A stretch of 64,000 nucleotides of DNA from Micromonospora sp. NBC_01796 (GTDB lineage: Bacteria > Actinomycetota > Actinomycetes > Mycobacteriales > Micromonosporaceae), in NCBI RefSeq assembly GCF_035917455.1, contig NZ_CP109078.1:1178001-1242000 (forward strand). The letters are read 5' to 3'. How positions within the stretch are numbered: the first letter of the stretch is position 1; each line of letters starts with the position of its first letter. Made by a program: the position numbers and the translations under genes. This document shows, piece after piece, positions 44,069 through 52,403 of the stretch. The notes under the pieces are model-generated. The model was not told the DNA's origin, made no database searches, and was given only the letters and a program-made list of their open reading frames with translations.

Positions 44069-45475
44069 TCAGTAGGAGCGGGCCAGGATGGCGACCAGGT
44101 CGGGCTCGTCCTCCGAGTCCGGCACCGAGCCGTCGGCACGAACCAGGCAGCGTACGGTGACACCCTGCCCGTTCGCCTCGGCCTCGCCCTCGACACCGAC
44201 CGCCGACCACGGCACCCGGGCCCAGCCGGTGGCCGCCGCCTCGATCGCCTCGGCCAGCGTGCTCACCTCGAAGGTGCGGGACCTGCGCAGTTCGAGGGCC
44301 TCGTCGTGCAGGGCCTTCTGGTCGGCGTCGAGCGCGGCGAGCACCGCCGAGACCGCGTCGGCGACCGGGACCGGGGTCTTCGACCCGTCCGTACGCCGGA
44401 CCACGACCGCGTTTCCGGCGGCCAGGTCGCGGGGGCCGACCTCGACCCGTACCGGATAGCCCTTGAGCTCGGCGTCGACGGCCCGGCGGCCGAACGGGGT
44501 GTCGACCCGCTCGTCCAGTGCGACCCGGACCCCGGCGTCGCGCAACGCGTCGCGGAGCTTCGCCGCCGCCTCGCTGACCCCGTCGCCGGCCTTGACCACC
44601 ATCACGTACGCCTGGATCGGGGCGAGCCGGGGCGGCACCCGGAGCCCGTTGTCGTCACCGTGGGTCATGATCAGGCCGCCGAGCATCCGGGTCGAGGTGC
44701 CCCAGGAGGTGGTCCACGCGTGCTGCATGCCGCCGGTCGCGGCGGAGTAGGTGATGTCGAACGCCTTGGCGAAGTTCTGCCCGAGCTCGTGGCTGGTGCC
44801 GAGTTGCAGCGCCTTGCCGTCGCCCATCATGCCTTCGAGCGTGTACGTGCTGGTCGCACCGGCGAACCGCTCACGCGCGGTCTTGCGCCCGACCACCACC
44901 GGGATGGCCAGTACGTTGACCATCATGTCCTCGTACACCTCGTGCAGGATCCGGCGGGCGTAGGCCCGCGCGTCCGCCTCGTCGACGTGCGCGGTGTGCC
45001 CCTCCTGCCACAGGAACTCGCTCGTACGCAGGAAGATCCGGGGGCGCAGTTCCCACCGCACCACGTTCGCCCACTGGTTGAGCAGCAGCGGCAGGTCCCG
45101 GTACGAGTCGACCCACTTGGCCATGAACTCGCCGATCACGGTCTCGCTGGTGGGGCGTACCACGATCGGCTCGGCCAGCGGCTTGCCGCCACCGTGGGTG
45201 ACCACGGCCAGCTCCGGGGAGAAGCCCTCGACGTGCTCGGCCTCACGCTTGAGGTAGGACTCCGGGATGAACAGCGGGAAGTAGGCGTTCTCCGCCCCTG
45301 CCGCCTTGATCCGGTTGTCCATCTCGGCCTGCATACGCTCCCAGATGGCGTAGCCCGCTGGTCGGATGACCATCGTGCCACGCACCGGGCCGTTGTCGGC
45401 GAGCTGCGCTTTGGCGATCAGGTCCTGGTACCAGCGGGGGAAATCCTCCGCACGGGGAGTGAGCACGCGTGCCAT
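44069..45475 (-). CDS. proS: Prolyl-tRNA synthetase
   Basis: 468 aa class II synthetase of the shorter (archaeal/eukaryote-like) type without the editing insertion. Motif 1 region MVIRPAGYAIWERMQAEMDNRIK; motif 2 VRPTSETVIGEFMAKWVDSYRDLPLLLNQWANVVRWELRPRIFLRTSEFLWQEGHTAH; motif 3 GGLIMTHGDDNGLRVPPRLAPIQ; C-terminal anticodon domain. ATG at 45475. The upstream in-frame sequence to 45754 is repeat-rich non-coding DNA. It charges tRNA-Pro; no second copy is in view. Confidence 0.96.
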   Translation of the reverse strand: MARVLTPRAEDFPRWYQDLIAKAQLADNGPVRGTMVIRPAGYAIWERMQAEMDNRIKAAGAENAYFPLFIPESYLKREAEHVEGFSPELAVVTHGGGKPLAEPIVVRPTSETVIGEFMAKWVDSYRDLPLLLNQWANVVRWELRPRIFLRTSEFLWQEGHTAHVDEADARAYARRILHEVYEDMMVNVLAIPVVVGRKTARERFAGATSTYTLEGMMGDGKALQLGTSHELGQNFAKAFDITYSAATGGMQHAWTTSWGTSTRMLGGLIMTHGDDNGLRVPPRLAPIQAYVMVVKAGDGVSEAAAKLRDALRDAGVRVALDERVDTPFGRRAVDAELKGYPVRVEVGPRDLAAGNAVVVRRTDGSKTPVPVADAVSAVLAALDADQKALHDEALELRRSRTFEVSTLAEAIEAAATGWARVPWSAVGVEGEAEANGQGVTVRCLVRADGSVPDSEDEPDLVAILARSY

Positions 45476-45489
45476 GACCACGTATCCTA

Positions 45490-45530
45490 TGCGCCCCCCG
45501 GCACCCCCCACCCCACCCCCACCCCCCGAC
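45490..45530 (-). repeat. C-run tract, potential G-quadruplex on the minus strand
   Basis: Six or more runs of 4-6 C separated by 1-3 bases. On the minus strand this is a G-quadruplex-capable tract just upstream of the proS start codon. Confidence 0.5.
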
Positions 45531-45554
45531 GCCGCCCCACAGCGAGGAGCGCGA

Positions 45555-45625
45555 CGATCTTGCAGTTGTGGTCGTTCACAAATCCGACCAAGGCCACGAT
45601 TCGCGGCACCACAACTGCAAGATCG
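45555..45625. repeat. Hairpin with perfect 18-bp arms
   Basis: CGATCTTGCAGTTGTGGT at 45555-45572 and its exact reverse complement at 45608-45625, with a 35-nt loop. It looks like a dispersed REP- or MITE-like element; no second copy is in the window. Confidence 0.8.
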
Positions 45626-45626
45626 C

Positions 45627-45660
45627 CCGGGTTTGGGGTTGGGGGAGGGAGGGGTGGGTG
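45627..45660 (+). repeat. G-run tract, potential G-quadruplex on the plus strand
   Basis: Six G runs of 3-5 bases with short T/A spacers. It mirrors the C-run tract on the other side of the 18-bp hairpin. Confidence 0.5.
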
Positions 45661-45691
45661 GTACTCGCGGGTTGGGCGACTGATCGGCAGG

Positions 45692-45737
45692 GCTGTGGCG
45701 ACGTGCTGCCCCCATGGGGGCAGGAATTCGCCACAGC
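45692..45737. repeat. Nested palindrome
   Basis: Outer arms GCTGTGGCGA / TCGCCACAGC enclose a perfect 18-bp palindrome CTGCCCCCATGGGGGCAG at 45706-45723, separated by 4-nt bulges (cgtg, gaat). It would form one long interrupted hairpin. Confidence 0.75.
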
Positions 45738-45811
45738 GCGTGGGCACCACTCATTCGGTTGACGAAGTCTGGTCACGAGGGCGGCGGTCGCGCCAGGCTC
45801 CAGCCCGCGAA

Positions 45812-45930
45812 CCTTGATCCACGCGCTGAGCCGTTGCCCAGGGCGCCCCGAGAACAGCTCAGCGTGCACGGATCAAGCGAGCCAGCTCAGTACGCGTCGA
45901 TCAAGGGCAAGACGCGTCAGCGGACGACCT
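45812..45930. repeat. Island-flanking direct repeat, left copy
   Basis: Begins CCTTGATCCACGCG, runs through a shared 28-nt core (GTTGCCCAGG...AACAGCTCAGCG) and ends with GCGTCAGCGGACGAC, the reverse complement of the last codons (QVVR-stop) of the amidohydrolase gene at 52562. The matching copy is at 52404-52576 in the same orientation. The left copy's hairpin (arms 45814-45835 and 45853-45876) is imperfect and it has fewer tandem units. Confidence 0.8.
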
Positions 45931-45942
45931 GCCCCAGAGGAC

Positions 45943-46416
45943 TCACACTCCGGGGATGGAGTCGATCCGAAGAAGCGGCACGTCGTAGAGGTGCGGCTGT
46001 CGTGGACGGCTCATCGCCGGCTGCGTGACCTCGATGATGACCAACTCCGTGACGAACTGAACCGTGGCAGCAAGCAGGTGACTGGTGTGCCCAACCGCAC
46101 TTTGGGCCTTCAACCCGACGCTGACGTGGATATGAGGCAAAACGGTATCGGTCGTATCGTCGTAGGCGAGCGTGCCGGCGCCAAGCGCCTCGACGTTCGT
46201 CAAGTGGACCTTGGACCAGACAGGAGCTTGGGGATCTTCGAGGCGCTCACAGGTCCCGACGATCTCGACGCTACTCATACCGCCGATGAACATGGGAATG
46301 TATCCCTGACGAATACCGTGGACCTGGCACGCGTCGGCAAGAGCTGTGTAGAAGTCCTCGCCGTGGTCCATGACAACCACCAACGTACGTCCGGCGGTCA
46401 CCTCATGACTGCGCAT
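45943..46416 (-). CDS. PCC/DUF296 domain protein
   Basis: 157 aa. The PCC (plants and prokaryotes conserved) fold: MRSHEVTAGRTLVVVMDHGEDFYTALADACQVHGIRQGYIPMFIGGMSSVEI, LGAGTLAYDDTTDTVLPHIHVSVGLKAQSAVGHTSHLLAATVQFVTELVIIEV. The PHIHVSVG His pair is a conserved metal or ligand site of these trimeric proteins. In plants the domain accompanies AT-hooks; bacterial stand-alone versions have unknown roles. It follows the asparaginase gene by 12 bp and ends the island. Confidence 0.87.
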   Translation of the reverse strand: MRSHEVTAGRTLVVVMDHGEDFYTALADACQVHGIRQGYIPMFIGGMSSVEIVGTCERLEDPQAPVWSKVHLTNVEALGAGTLAYDDTTDTVLPHIHVSVGLKAQSAVGHTSHLLAATVQFVTELVIIEVTQPAMSRPRQPHLYDVPLLRIDSIPGV

Positions 46417-46428
46417 CCGTGTGCCCCT

Positions 46429-47505
46429 TCAGAGATCCGCTGCCGTCACCGTGGCCCGAGCGGGTGCCGGCCACGACCACTCTGCGGGGTCACCCAATCC
46501 GCCAGCAGCCTGGAAGGCCGCCGCGACCTGGGCGCGGTCGGCACCCCTGGCGAGACACAGGTGCAGCAGGATGCGTGCCTTGTACGGGTCGAGCAGCCCG
46601 GCAGAGATGAGACCTCGGCTCAACAGGTCGCGCTCGGAGCCGGGGAATCCATAGGTGCTGGAAAGGACAGGGCCGGCGCCGGTGCGGGAGGCAAGGACCA
46701 CGGGAATCCGAGCGGACAGGTCCGTCAGTGGGAGCACCCACGCCTCCGGGACATGGCCCACCCCGAAGCCCGCCACGATGAGGCCATCAACCTGGTCGGC
46801 GAGCGCCGTAAGAATCTGGCCGTCGTCACCGATAGTCGCCGTGTGTAGACCGATTCGCCGCTGGCGGGGGCCAGGCTCGAACGGGCCCTGCAAGACGTGG
46901 CGTCGTACGCGGTTGAGAATCCTGGGAATGCCCTCGATGAGGTACCCCAGTGGCCCTCCGTCGGGAGAGGCGAAGGTAGCGGCGCTGGTCGAGTGGGTCT
47001 TGCGCACGCGGGCCGCCGCGTGGATTTCGTCGGCGAGAACCACTACGGAGCCGAGGTGTCGGGCCTGCGCGCTGGCCGCCACGACGATGGCGGCAAGGAG
47101 GTTGCCCGCGCCATCCGCGCCGGCAAGGGTGGGGTTGCGCATAGCCCCGGTTACCACCACGGGCTGCGGCTGGTCATGGAGCAGGTCGAGCAGGTAGGCG
47201 GTCTCCTCGATCGTGTCCGTGCCCTGCGTGATCACCGCCCCGGCCACCCCGAGGTCGAAATGTCCCCGCACCTGGGAAGCGAGTTCCGTCAGATCCTCGA
47301 AGGTCAACGATGCACCTGGGCGGTTGCGGAAGTTGACCACCTTCACGTCGATGCCGGTGTCCCCCAGGCCAGGTACCGCAGCGACGAGTTGATCGGCTGA
47401 CAGGGCAGGCACAACGCCACCGGCAGCCCCGGTGGTCATAGCGATGGTGCCGCCAAGGCCGAACACGACAACTCGCGGCACGTCATCGGCAGGTGTCGCG
47501 GCCAC
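46429..47505 (-). CDS. L-asparaginase family protein
   Basis: 358 aa. VVVFGLGGTIAMTTG provides the first catalytic Thr; VAGAVITQGTDTIEETAYLLDLL the second Thr-Asp pair; VVVTGAMRNPTLAGADGAGNLLAAIVVA and VVVLADEIHAAARVRKTHSTSAATFASPDGGPLG complete the active site (Lys in KTHST). It hydrolyses L-asparagine, possibly other amide or D-residue substrates, to the acid and ammonia. No signal peptide, so cytoplasmic. It lies between the XRE regulator (42 bp) and the PCC gene (12 bp), probably one operon. Confidence 0.92.
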   Translation of the reverse strand: MAATPADDVPRVVVFGLGGTIAMTTGAAGGVVPALSADQLVAAVPGLGDTGIDVKVVNFRNRPGASLTFEDLTELASQVRGHFDLGVAGAVITQGTDTIEETAYLLDLLHDQPQPVVVTGAMRNPTLAGADGAGNLLAAIVVAASAQARHLGSVVVLADEIHAAARVRKTHSTSAATFASPDGGPLGYLIEGIPRILNRVRRHVLQGPFEPGPRQRRIGLHTATIGDDGQILTALADQVDGLIVAGFGVGHVPEAWVLPLTDLSARIPVVLASRTGAGPVLSSTYGFPGSERDLLSRGLISAGLLDPYKARILLHLCLARGADRAQVAAAFQAAGGLGDPAEWSWPAPARATVTAADL

Positions 47506-47547
47506 GCAAGATCTCCTCGACGCAATCGGTTGTGGTGGTGGCTGAGC

Positions 47548-49155
47548 CTAGTAGGCGTCGAGGTCGACACCGGCGACGTATCGACAGCTACGGTCGATGC
47601 CGGCCGTCGAAAGGTGGCGGCTTCGCGGTTGGGCGATCCCCGCGAGGCCATGATCAGCAAGCTCGCGGCAGCGACGGACCAGGGGTAACCAGTCCAACCC
47701 CAGGTAGTCGGCAAGTGCGCGGAGCCTCTCATGGGACGCGGGCCCGGCGATAACCGAGTGGATTATGGCCCCGTTGGCGGCGTCGGTGTACTCCCGCAGT
47801 GTTGACCGATCACTGGTGACGTCAACGTGCCAGATGCCATCGGCCCGCACCCAGGTCGCAACGATCGCGCGACGACGGTCGGAGACAAATCCGGCTGTGC
47901 CGGCGTACTCCGGCTCGTCGGTGACGACGACCTTGATGCCGTATGACTCTATGAGGGCCACCGCCAGCAGCAACAAGATCCGTTCGCCCGTGGGTGACCC
48001 GTCGAGCGCTGAACGCGGGATGCAGAAGATGCGTACGGGTCCCGCGCCGATGAATCGTTCGGCCGTCGCCCGCAGGTATTCGAGTTTGTGGCCGAACAGC
48101 AACCAGGTGCTGGCCTCCTCCCCGTTGCTCTCCTGGGTCCAGAACACGGGTACGTCAGTCAACGTCGGGTAGTGGCGGCGAATGTGGCCGGCACAGAACG
48201 CGGAACCGAGCCAGATCTGCGCGGCGGGCGTGAGGTCAGCGGCGAGATCCCGGCTTGCCGCCGACCGCACCATAGGCTCATATCCGGGCAGGTCACGACG
48301 TGATTCTTCTAGCAGATCGTCGTCGGCGAGCAGTGCTGCGTCAAGGTTTGTCACAGCCCACAGGACGGCGGAGGTGAGCTCGTCAAGGACGTAAGCGTGG
48401 GGAATTGCTAATCGCGCCCCGGGCATTGCGCCGCGCAGCCGCCGGCGAACGTGCCGAGAATCCATCCCGAACAGTCGGTTGCCGTCCCTGCTCTCCGTGC
48501 TGCCGACCACCAGTGCTCGCCCTGGCCGGTTGAGGATCGGATCGTCACCGTATCCGTCCGGAACCGTGACCATGATCTGCCCACGGATGACGGCAGGGTG
48601 CACGTATGCCTCAAGTGCTAACCCTGGAAAGAATCGGCCCTCGGGTGCCCACAGTGTGAACGGCTGTCGCAATGGCGCTGTCGCAGCGGGTCCCCGCCCG
48701 GGCGCCAGCAGCGACACCGGGGCAGGCGCTAGCGGATCACCGAACTGGAACGAATCTTTCGAGCGGGGTCCGGACTGAGGGACCAAGCCCCGATGTTGAA
48801 GGACGTGTGCGCCCGGCGTCTGCCATGCAACGGCTCCCTTCTCCCTGCCGCCAACGTTGACTGACTCCCCCGGGGCATGGCCACTACGAGCCTTAGCCGC
48901 ACAGAAACCCAGATCGACGTCGTCCCTGACATTGAGGACCACCCGAAGCGCCTTCCGGTATTCCTCCTGTGGCCATCGGATCTCACCTCGCTCCAGCTTG
49001 CCGACGTAGTTCGCATCGAAGCCGCTGTGCGCCGATCTGTGGCCGTACAGCAAATTGTTGACGAGATCCGCGAGCTCTTTCCGCGAGGTCGGCTTACCAG
49101 GGTGGACAGATGACGGCACCTGCTCCCGTGCCAAACGGAGAAGATCGTTCGACAC
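47548..49155 (-). CDS. Large XRE-type regulator with sensor domain
   Basis: 535 aa. The N-terminal HTH: RLAREQVPSSVHPGKPTSRKELADLVNNLL, DANYVGKLERGEIRWPQEEYRKALRVVL. A middle region (about 150-290) has a beta-rich part and LTSAVLWAVTNLDAALLADDDLLEESRRDLPG. The C-terminal 230 residues (WLGSAFCAGHIRRHYPTLTDVPVFWTQESNGEEASTWLLFGHKLEYLR, RAIVATWVRADGIWHVD) look like an effector-binding domain common in actinomycete XRE proteins. GTG at 49155 sits after GGAGG; longer frames are non-coding-like. It is divergent from the MurC-like gene and leads the asparaginase-PCC operon, so it probably controls both sides. Confidence 0.87.
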   Translation of the reverse strand: MSNDLLRLAREQVPSSVHPGKPTSRKELADLVNNLLYGHRSAHSGFDANYVGKLERGEIRWPQEEYRKALRVVLNVRDDVDLGFCAAKARSGHAPGESVNVGGREKGAVAWQTPGAHVLQHRGLVPQSGPRSKDSFQFGDPLAPAPVSLLAPGRGPAATAPLRQPFTLWAPEGRFFPGLALEAYVHPAVIRGQIMVTVPDGYGDDPILNRPGRALVVGSTESRDGNRLFGMDSRHVRRRLRGAMPGARLAIPHAYVLDELTSAVLWAVTNLDAALLADDDLLEESRRDLPGYEPMVRSAASRDLAADLTPAAQIWLGSAFCAGHIRRHYPTLTDVPVFWTQESNGEEASTWLLFGHKLEYLRATAERFIGAGPVRIFCIPRSALDGSPTGERILLLLAVALIESYGIKVVVTDEPEYAGTAGFVSDRRRAIVATWVRADGIWHVDVTSDRSTLREYTDAANGAIIHSVIAGPASHERLRALADYLGLDWLPLVRRCRELADHGLAGIAQPRSRHLSTAGIDRSCRYVAGVDLDAY

Positions 49156-49490
49156 GATCCGTCCTCCGATACCTGTCTCGGGTCCCGGTGTCGACGGCAA
49201 CCGTGCCGCGCCACACACAATTCAGCGAGGTCCGGTCACAGAGTAATCGAATTCTTGGACCGAACACAGGGGGAGGGATGGGGATCCTCCCCCTGTCGAA
49301 GGATCCCCATCCCTCCCCATCCAGGGATCTTTCCTCCGCACACCTCGATCGCTCAACTTGGTTGTCAGAACCGCGAGAGCCGACTGCCAGGTCACCGGAA
49401 TCAATCGGGCACATTGTCCAACTGCCTGGCTACGCGGGCCAGCTCTACGAGATCAGGTTGTTGACCGCCTATGACAAGGAGAACGGCACC
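49156..49490. promoter_or_regulatory. Divergent promoter region of the island with large hairpin
   Basis: 335 bp between the XRE and MurC-like starts with no gene of its own. It contains the 19-bp-arm hairpin at 49270-49318 (listed separately) and AT-richer stretches on both sides (around 49235-49260 and 49345-49365) that could hold -10 boxes. It is the likely control point of the whole cassette. Confidence 0.6.
49270..49318. repeat. Hairpin with perfect 19-bp arms in the divergent promoter
   Basis: GGGGAGGGATGGGGATCCT (49270-49288) and its exact reverse complement (49300-49318), loop of 11 nt. Purine-only stretches make one arm G-rich. It could be a dimeric regulator site, a transcription barrier or a REP-like insertion. 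Confidence 0.8.
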
Positions 49491-50935
49491 ATGACCGACA
49501 CTGTCACCGGCAACCCCGTTGCCACGGCCTACACCGGGCCATTCAGCCTCGACCGACCCCATTTCGTGGGAGTTGGCGGGTGCGCGATGTCCGGGCTGGC
49601 CCGGCTGCTTGCGGAGTCCGGCCGGCGCGTGACCGGCAGCGACATCGCCGACTCGCCTACCCTGGAAATGCTGCGCACGGCTGGCGTGATCACGTACCCC
49701 GGCCACCACCGGAGTTACATCGAGGGCGCGTCCTGCGTCGTCTACACCACCGTCGGCCAGGGCGCCGACGAGGTGCACGCCGCCCGCAGCGCAGGCATCC
49801 CTGTGATCCACCGCGCGCAGGCCATCGAGGCCCTGTGCACCCGGCGCAGGCTTATCGCGGTATCCGGATCGCACGGGAAGTCCACCACCGCGGGCGTACT
49901 TGCCACCGCCCTACGCCAACTCGGCGAGGACCCCACCTACCTCATCGGCGCCGACCTGGATGCCCCAGGCTCGGGCGCCCGGCTCGGCAAATCGGACCTG
50001 ATGGTCGTGGAGGCGGACGAGTCGGACCGCTCCTTCCTCTTCCTGCCGCCGGCCATCGCCGTGATCACCAACGTGACCGACGATCACCCCGAAAACTTCG
50101 CCACCCACGCCGAACTGGTCGATTCCTACGTCGCGTTCGCGGAGCGGATCGTGAAAGGTGGTGTCCTCATCGTCAACGCCGACGATGAGGGGGCCGCAGA
50201 GGTCGCCGCGCGCATCGCGGCGTACCGGGCAGACCTGCGGGTGCTGAGCTACGGCCGAAGCGGCACAGCCGACTACCGGCTGACAAGCGTGGCCGGTAGC
50301 GGATGGAACCTCCGCGCGGAGGTGGTACTACCCAGTGGCCAGGAGGTCGCGCTGGCGCTGTCGACGCCGGCCCCGCACCACGTCCATAACGCCATCGCAG
50401 CGCTCGCCTGTACGAACGTCCTCGGCGTCGGACCGGTCGCCGCGTCCCAGGCGGTATCCACGTTCACCGGAGTCCGGCGTCGGTTCGAGAACCTCGGGAC
50501 GGTTGCCGGGGTAACGGTGATCGACAGCTACGCCGACCACCCGAATGAAATATTGGCCGACCTCTGTGCCGCCCGGACCCTGACCGTCGGTCAGGTTCTC
50601 GTCGCGTTCCAGCCCTCCGGACACTCCCGCGTGGCTGCCTTCGGCGCTGTCATCGGTGAAATCCTGAATGAGCGTGCGGATCACGTCATGCTGCTCGACG
50701 TACACGGGACCCTTCCGACCACAGGGCCCACCGCCGACGCGGCACAGATCGCTACCCGGTTGGACGACGACCGCTACACCCTGCCCATGGGCTCGAAGCA
50801 CGTCGCATGGATCGTGAACCAGATGGCCAAGCCGGGTGACGTGGTGCTGACCATGGGCACCGGGTCGTCACGACCTACGGGAAGGTCATCATCGACCAAC
50901 TCGCCGCCCGAAAAGCGCCATCACAGACGGTCTAG
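49491..50935 (+). pseudogene. MurC-like UDP-N-acetylmuramate ligase paralogue with C-terminal frameshift
   Basis: About 480 codons from ATG 49491 (AAGGAG upstream). Mur ligase family: HFVGVGGCAMSGLARLLAESGRRVTGSD, P-loop LIAVSGSHGKSTTAGVLATAL, VVEADESDRSF, VITNVTDDHPENF, HHVHNAIAAL, RRRFENLGTVAGVTVIDSYADHPNEI. This is the MurC pattern, which adds the first amino acid to UDP-MurNAc. At about 50862 the frame breaks: after VVLTMGTG the expected VTTYGKVIIDQLAARKAPSQTV continues in the next frame and stops at 50933-50935, 7 bp before the MurF-like stop. The unshifted frame runs into nonsense to 51074. A one-base deletion, real or a sequencing error, explains this. Only about 22 residues are affected. 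Confidence 0.8.
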
Positions 50936-50942
50936 CCCCCCA

Positions 50943-52340
50943 CTAGACCACCGGCACGCCGTCGGACTCCGTCAACTGGTGCGCGAGCGCCTGGAGTCCG
51001 GCGGCGTTTGCCGCCTTCACCAGCACCACATCGCCCGGCCGGAGTCCGACGCGCAGCTTCCCGAGCGCCGCTGAGGCATCCGGCACCCGATCCACGACCG
51101 TGCTCCCGGTGGACGCGCCGGCCGCATACTGGTCCGCACCGTCGCCACCGATTGCCACCAGCCAGGCAGCCCCGATGCCCGCGACCCGTTCCCCGATCTC
51201 CCGATGGGTCTGCGTCGCTTGATCCCCCAGTTCGGCCATCTCGCCGAGCACCGCGACTGCGCGACGGCCATCGCGGGCGCTCATGTCGGCCAGCGCCAGC
51301 AGCGCCGCCCGCATCGCGTCCGGGCTCGCGTTGTAGGCGTCGTTGATGACCGTGATCCCGTCCGGCCGTACGGTCACCTGCATCCGCCCCGGCGACAGCG
51401 CCTCCGCCTGTGACAGCCCCTCCGCTACAGCACCGACGGGGTGACCCAGTCCGATCGCGACGGCCGCCGCAGCGAGCGCATTCGCCACCTGATGCGTCCC
51501 ATACAGCCGCAGCCGCACCTCAGCCCGGTCGGCACCGAAGACGAGCCGGAACACGGGGCGGCCAAGGTCATCGGAAGTGACATCCTCGGCTCGCACGTCG
51601 GCGTTGTCATCGAGGCCGAAGGTCAACACCCTCGCCCTGGTCCTGGCGGCCATCCCCAGCACCTTCGGGTCATCCGCGTTGAGTACCGCCAGTCCATCGT
51701 CGGGCAGTGCTTCGACCAGCTCGCCCTTGGCGGTCACGATGTTGTCGACCGAGCCGAACTCGCCCACGTGGGCGAATCCGATCTTGGTCACCACGCCTAC
51801 CCTGGGCGGAGCGATCGAGGTCAGATACCTGATGTGACCGATTCCCCTGGCGCCCATCTCCAGCACGAGATATCGAGTGTCGGCCGTCGCCCTGGTAACC
51901 GTGTACGGCAGGCCCAGCTCATTGTTGTTCGAGGCACGGTTGGTGACGGTGTCCCCGAACCCCGCCAGCACCTGACCCAGGATGTCCTTGGTCGAAGTCT
52001 TGCCGACCGACCCCGTCACACCGATCACCGTCGCATTGCCGAGACGATCGACCAGTGCCCGCGCCAGCCGGCCATAAGCGGTCACCACGTCCTCGACCAC
52101 GATTGCCGGCACGCCAACCGGACGCGACGCCAGCACGCCCGCCGCGCCCGCCTCGGTGGCAGCAGCGGCGAAGTCGTGCCCGTCCACCCGCTCGCCGGGC
52201 AGCGCGACGAACAGGCCGCCCCGCTCCACCTGTCGCGAGTCGAACACCACGGGAGCCACAACGGTCACGGCTGGATCATCGGCATCATGGACGACGCCAC
52301 CTATGGCTGCGGCGATTTCCTCCAGGGAAAGAGCAAGCAC
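50943..52340 (-). CDS. MurF-like UDP-MurNAc-tripeptide:D-Ala-D-Ala ligase paralogue
   Basis: 465 aa, complete. Domain 1 MLALSLEEIAAAIGGVVHDAD, FDSRQVERGGLFVALPGERVDGHDFAAAATEAGA; P-loop VIGVTGSVGKTSTKDILGQVLAGF; NNELGLPYTVTRA; VLEMGARGIGHIRYLTSIAPP; IGFAHVGEFGSVDNIVTAKGELVEALP; C-terminal VINDAYNASPDAMRAALLALADM. This is the MurF family; the native reaction adds D-Ala-D-Ala to the muramyl tripeptide. It lies outside any dcw cluster, so the housekeeping murF is presumably elsewhere and this is a dedicated copy. It converges with the MurC-like gene with a 7-bp gap. GTG start. Confidence 0.88.
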   Translation of the reverse strand: MLALSLEEIAAAIGGVVHDADDPAVTVVAPVVFDSRQVERGGLFVALPGERVDGHDFAAAATEAGAAGVLASRPVGVPAIVVEDVVTAYGRLARALVDRLGNATVIGVTGSVGKTSTKDILGQVLAGFGDTVTNRASNNNELGLPYTVTRATADTRYLVLEMGARGIGHIRYLTSIAPPRVGVVTKIGFAHVGEFGSVDNIVTAKGELVEALPDDGLAVLNADDPKVLGMAARTRARVLTFGLDDNADVRAEDVTSDDLGRPVFRLVFGADRAEVRLRLYGTHQVANALAAAAVAIGLGHPVGAVAEGLSQAEALSPGRMQVTVRPDGITVINDAYNASPDAMRAALLALADMSARDGRRAVAVLGEMAELGDQATQTHREIGERVAGIGAAWLVAIGGDGADQYAAGASTGSTVVDRVPDASAALGKLRVGLRPGDVVLVKAANAAGLQALAHQLTESDGVPVV

Positions 52341-52403
52341 ACCGGCAACCTACCGCTTCTCCCACCGCGCAGGTGTTCAACCACCGGTCGGCGGACCAGC
52401 TTC

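Larger units (their letters stand above)
45476..45942. other. Repeat-dense intergenic region between proS and the island
   Basis: 467 bp without a gene. In order it holds a C-run tract (about 45490-45530), an 18-bp-arm hairpin (45555-45625), a G-run tract (about 45627-45660), a nested palindrome (45692-45737) and the left copy of the island-flanking hairpin repeat (45812-45930). The proS promoter must lie here. Confidence 0.75.
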
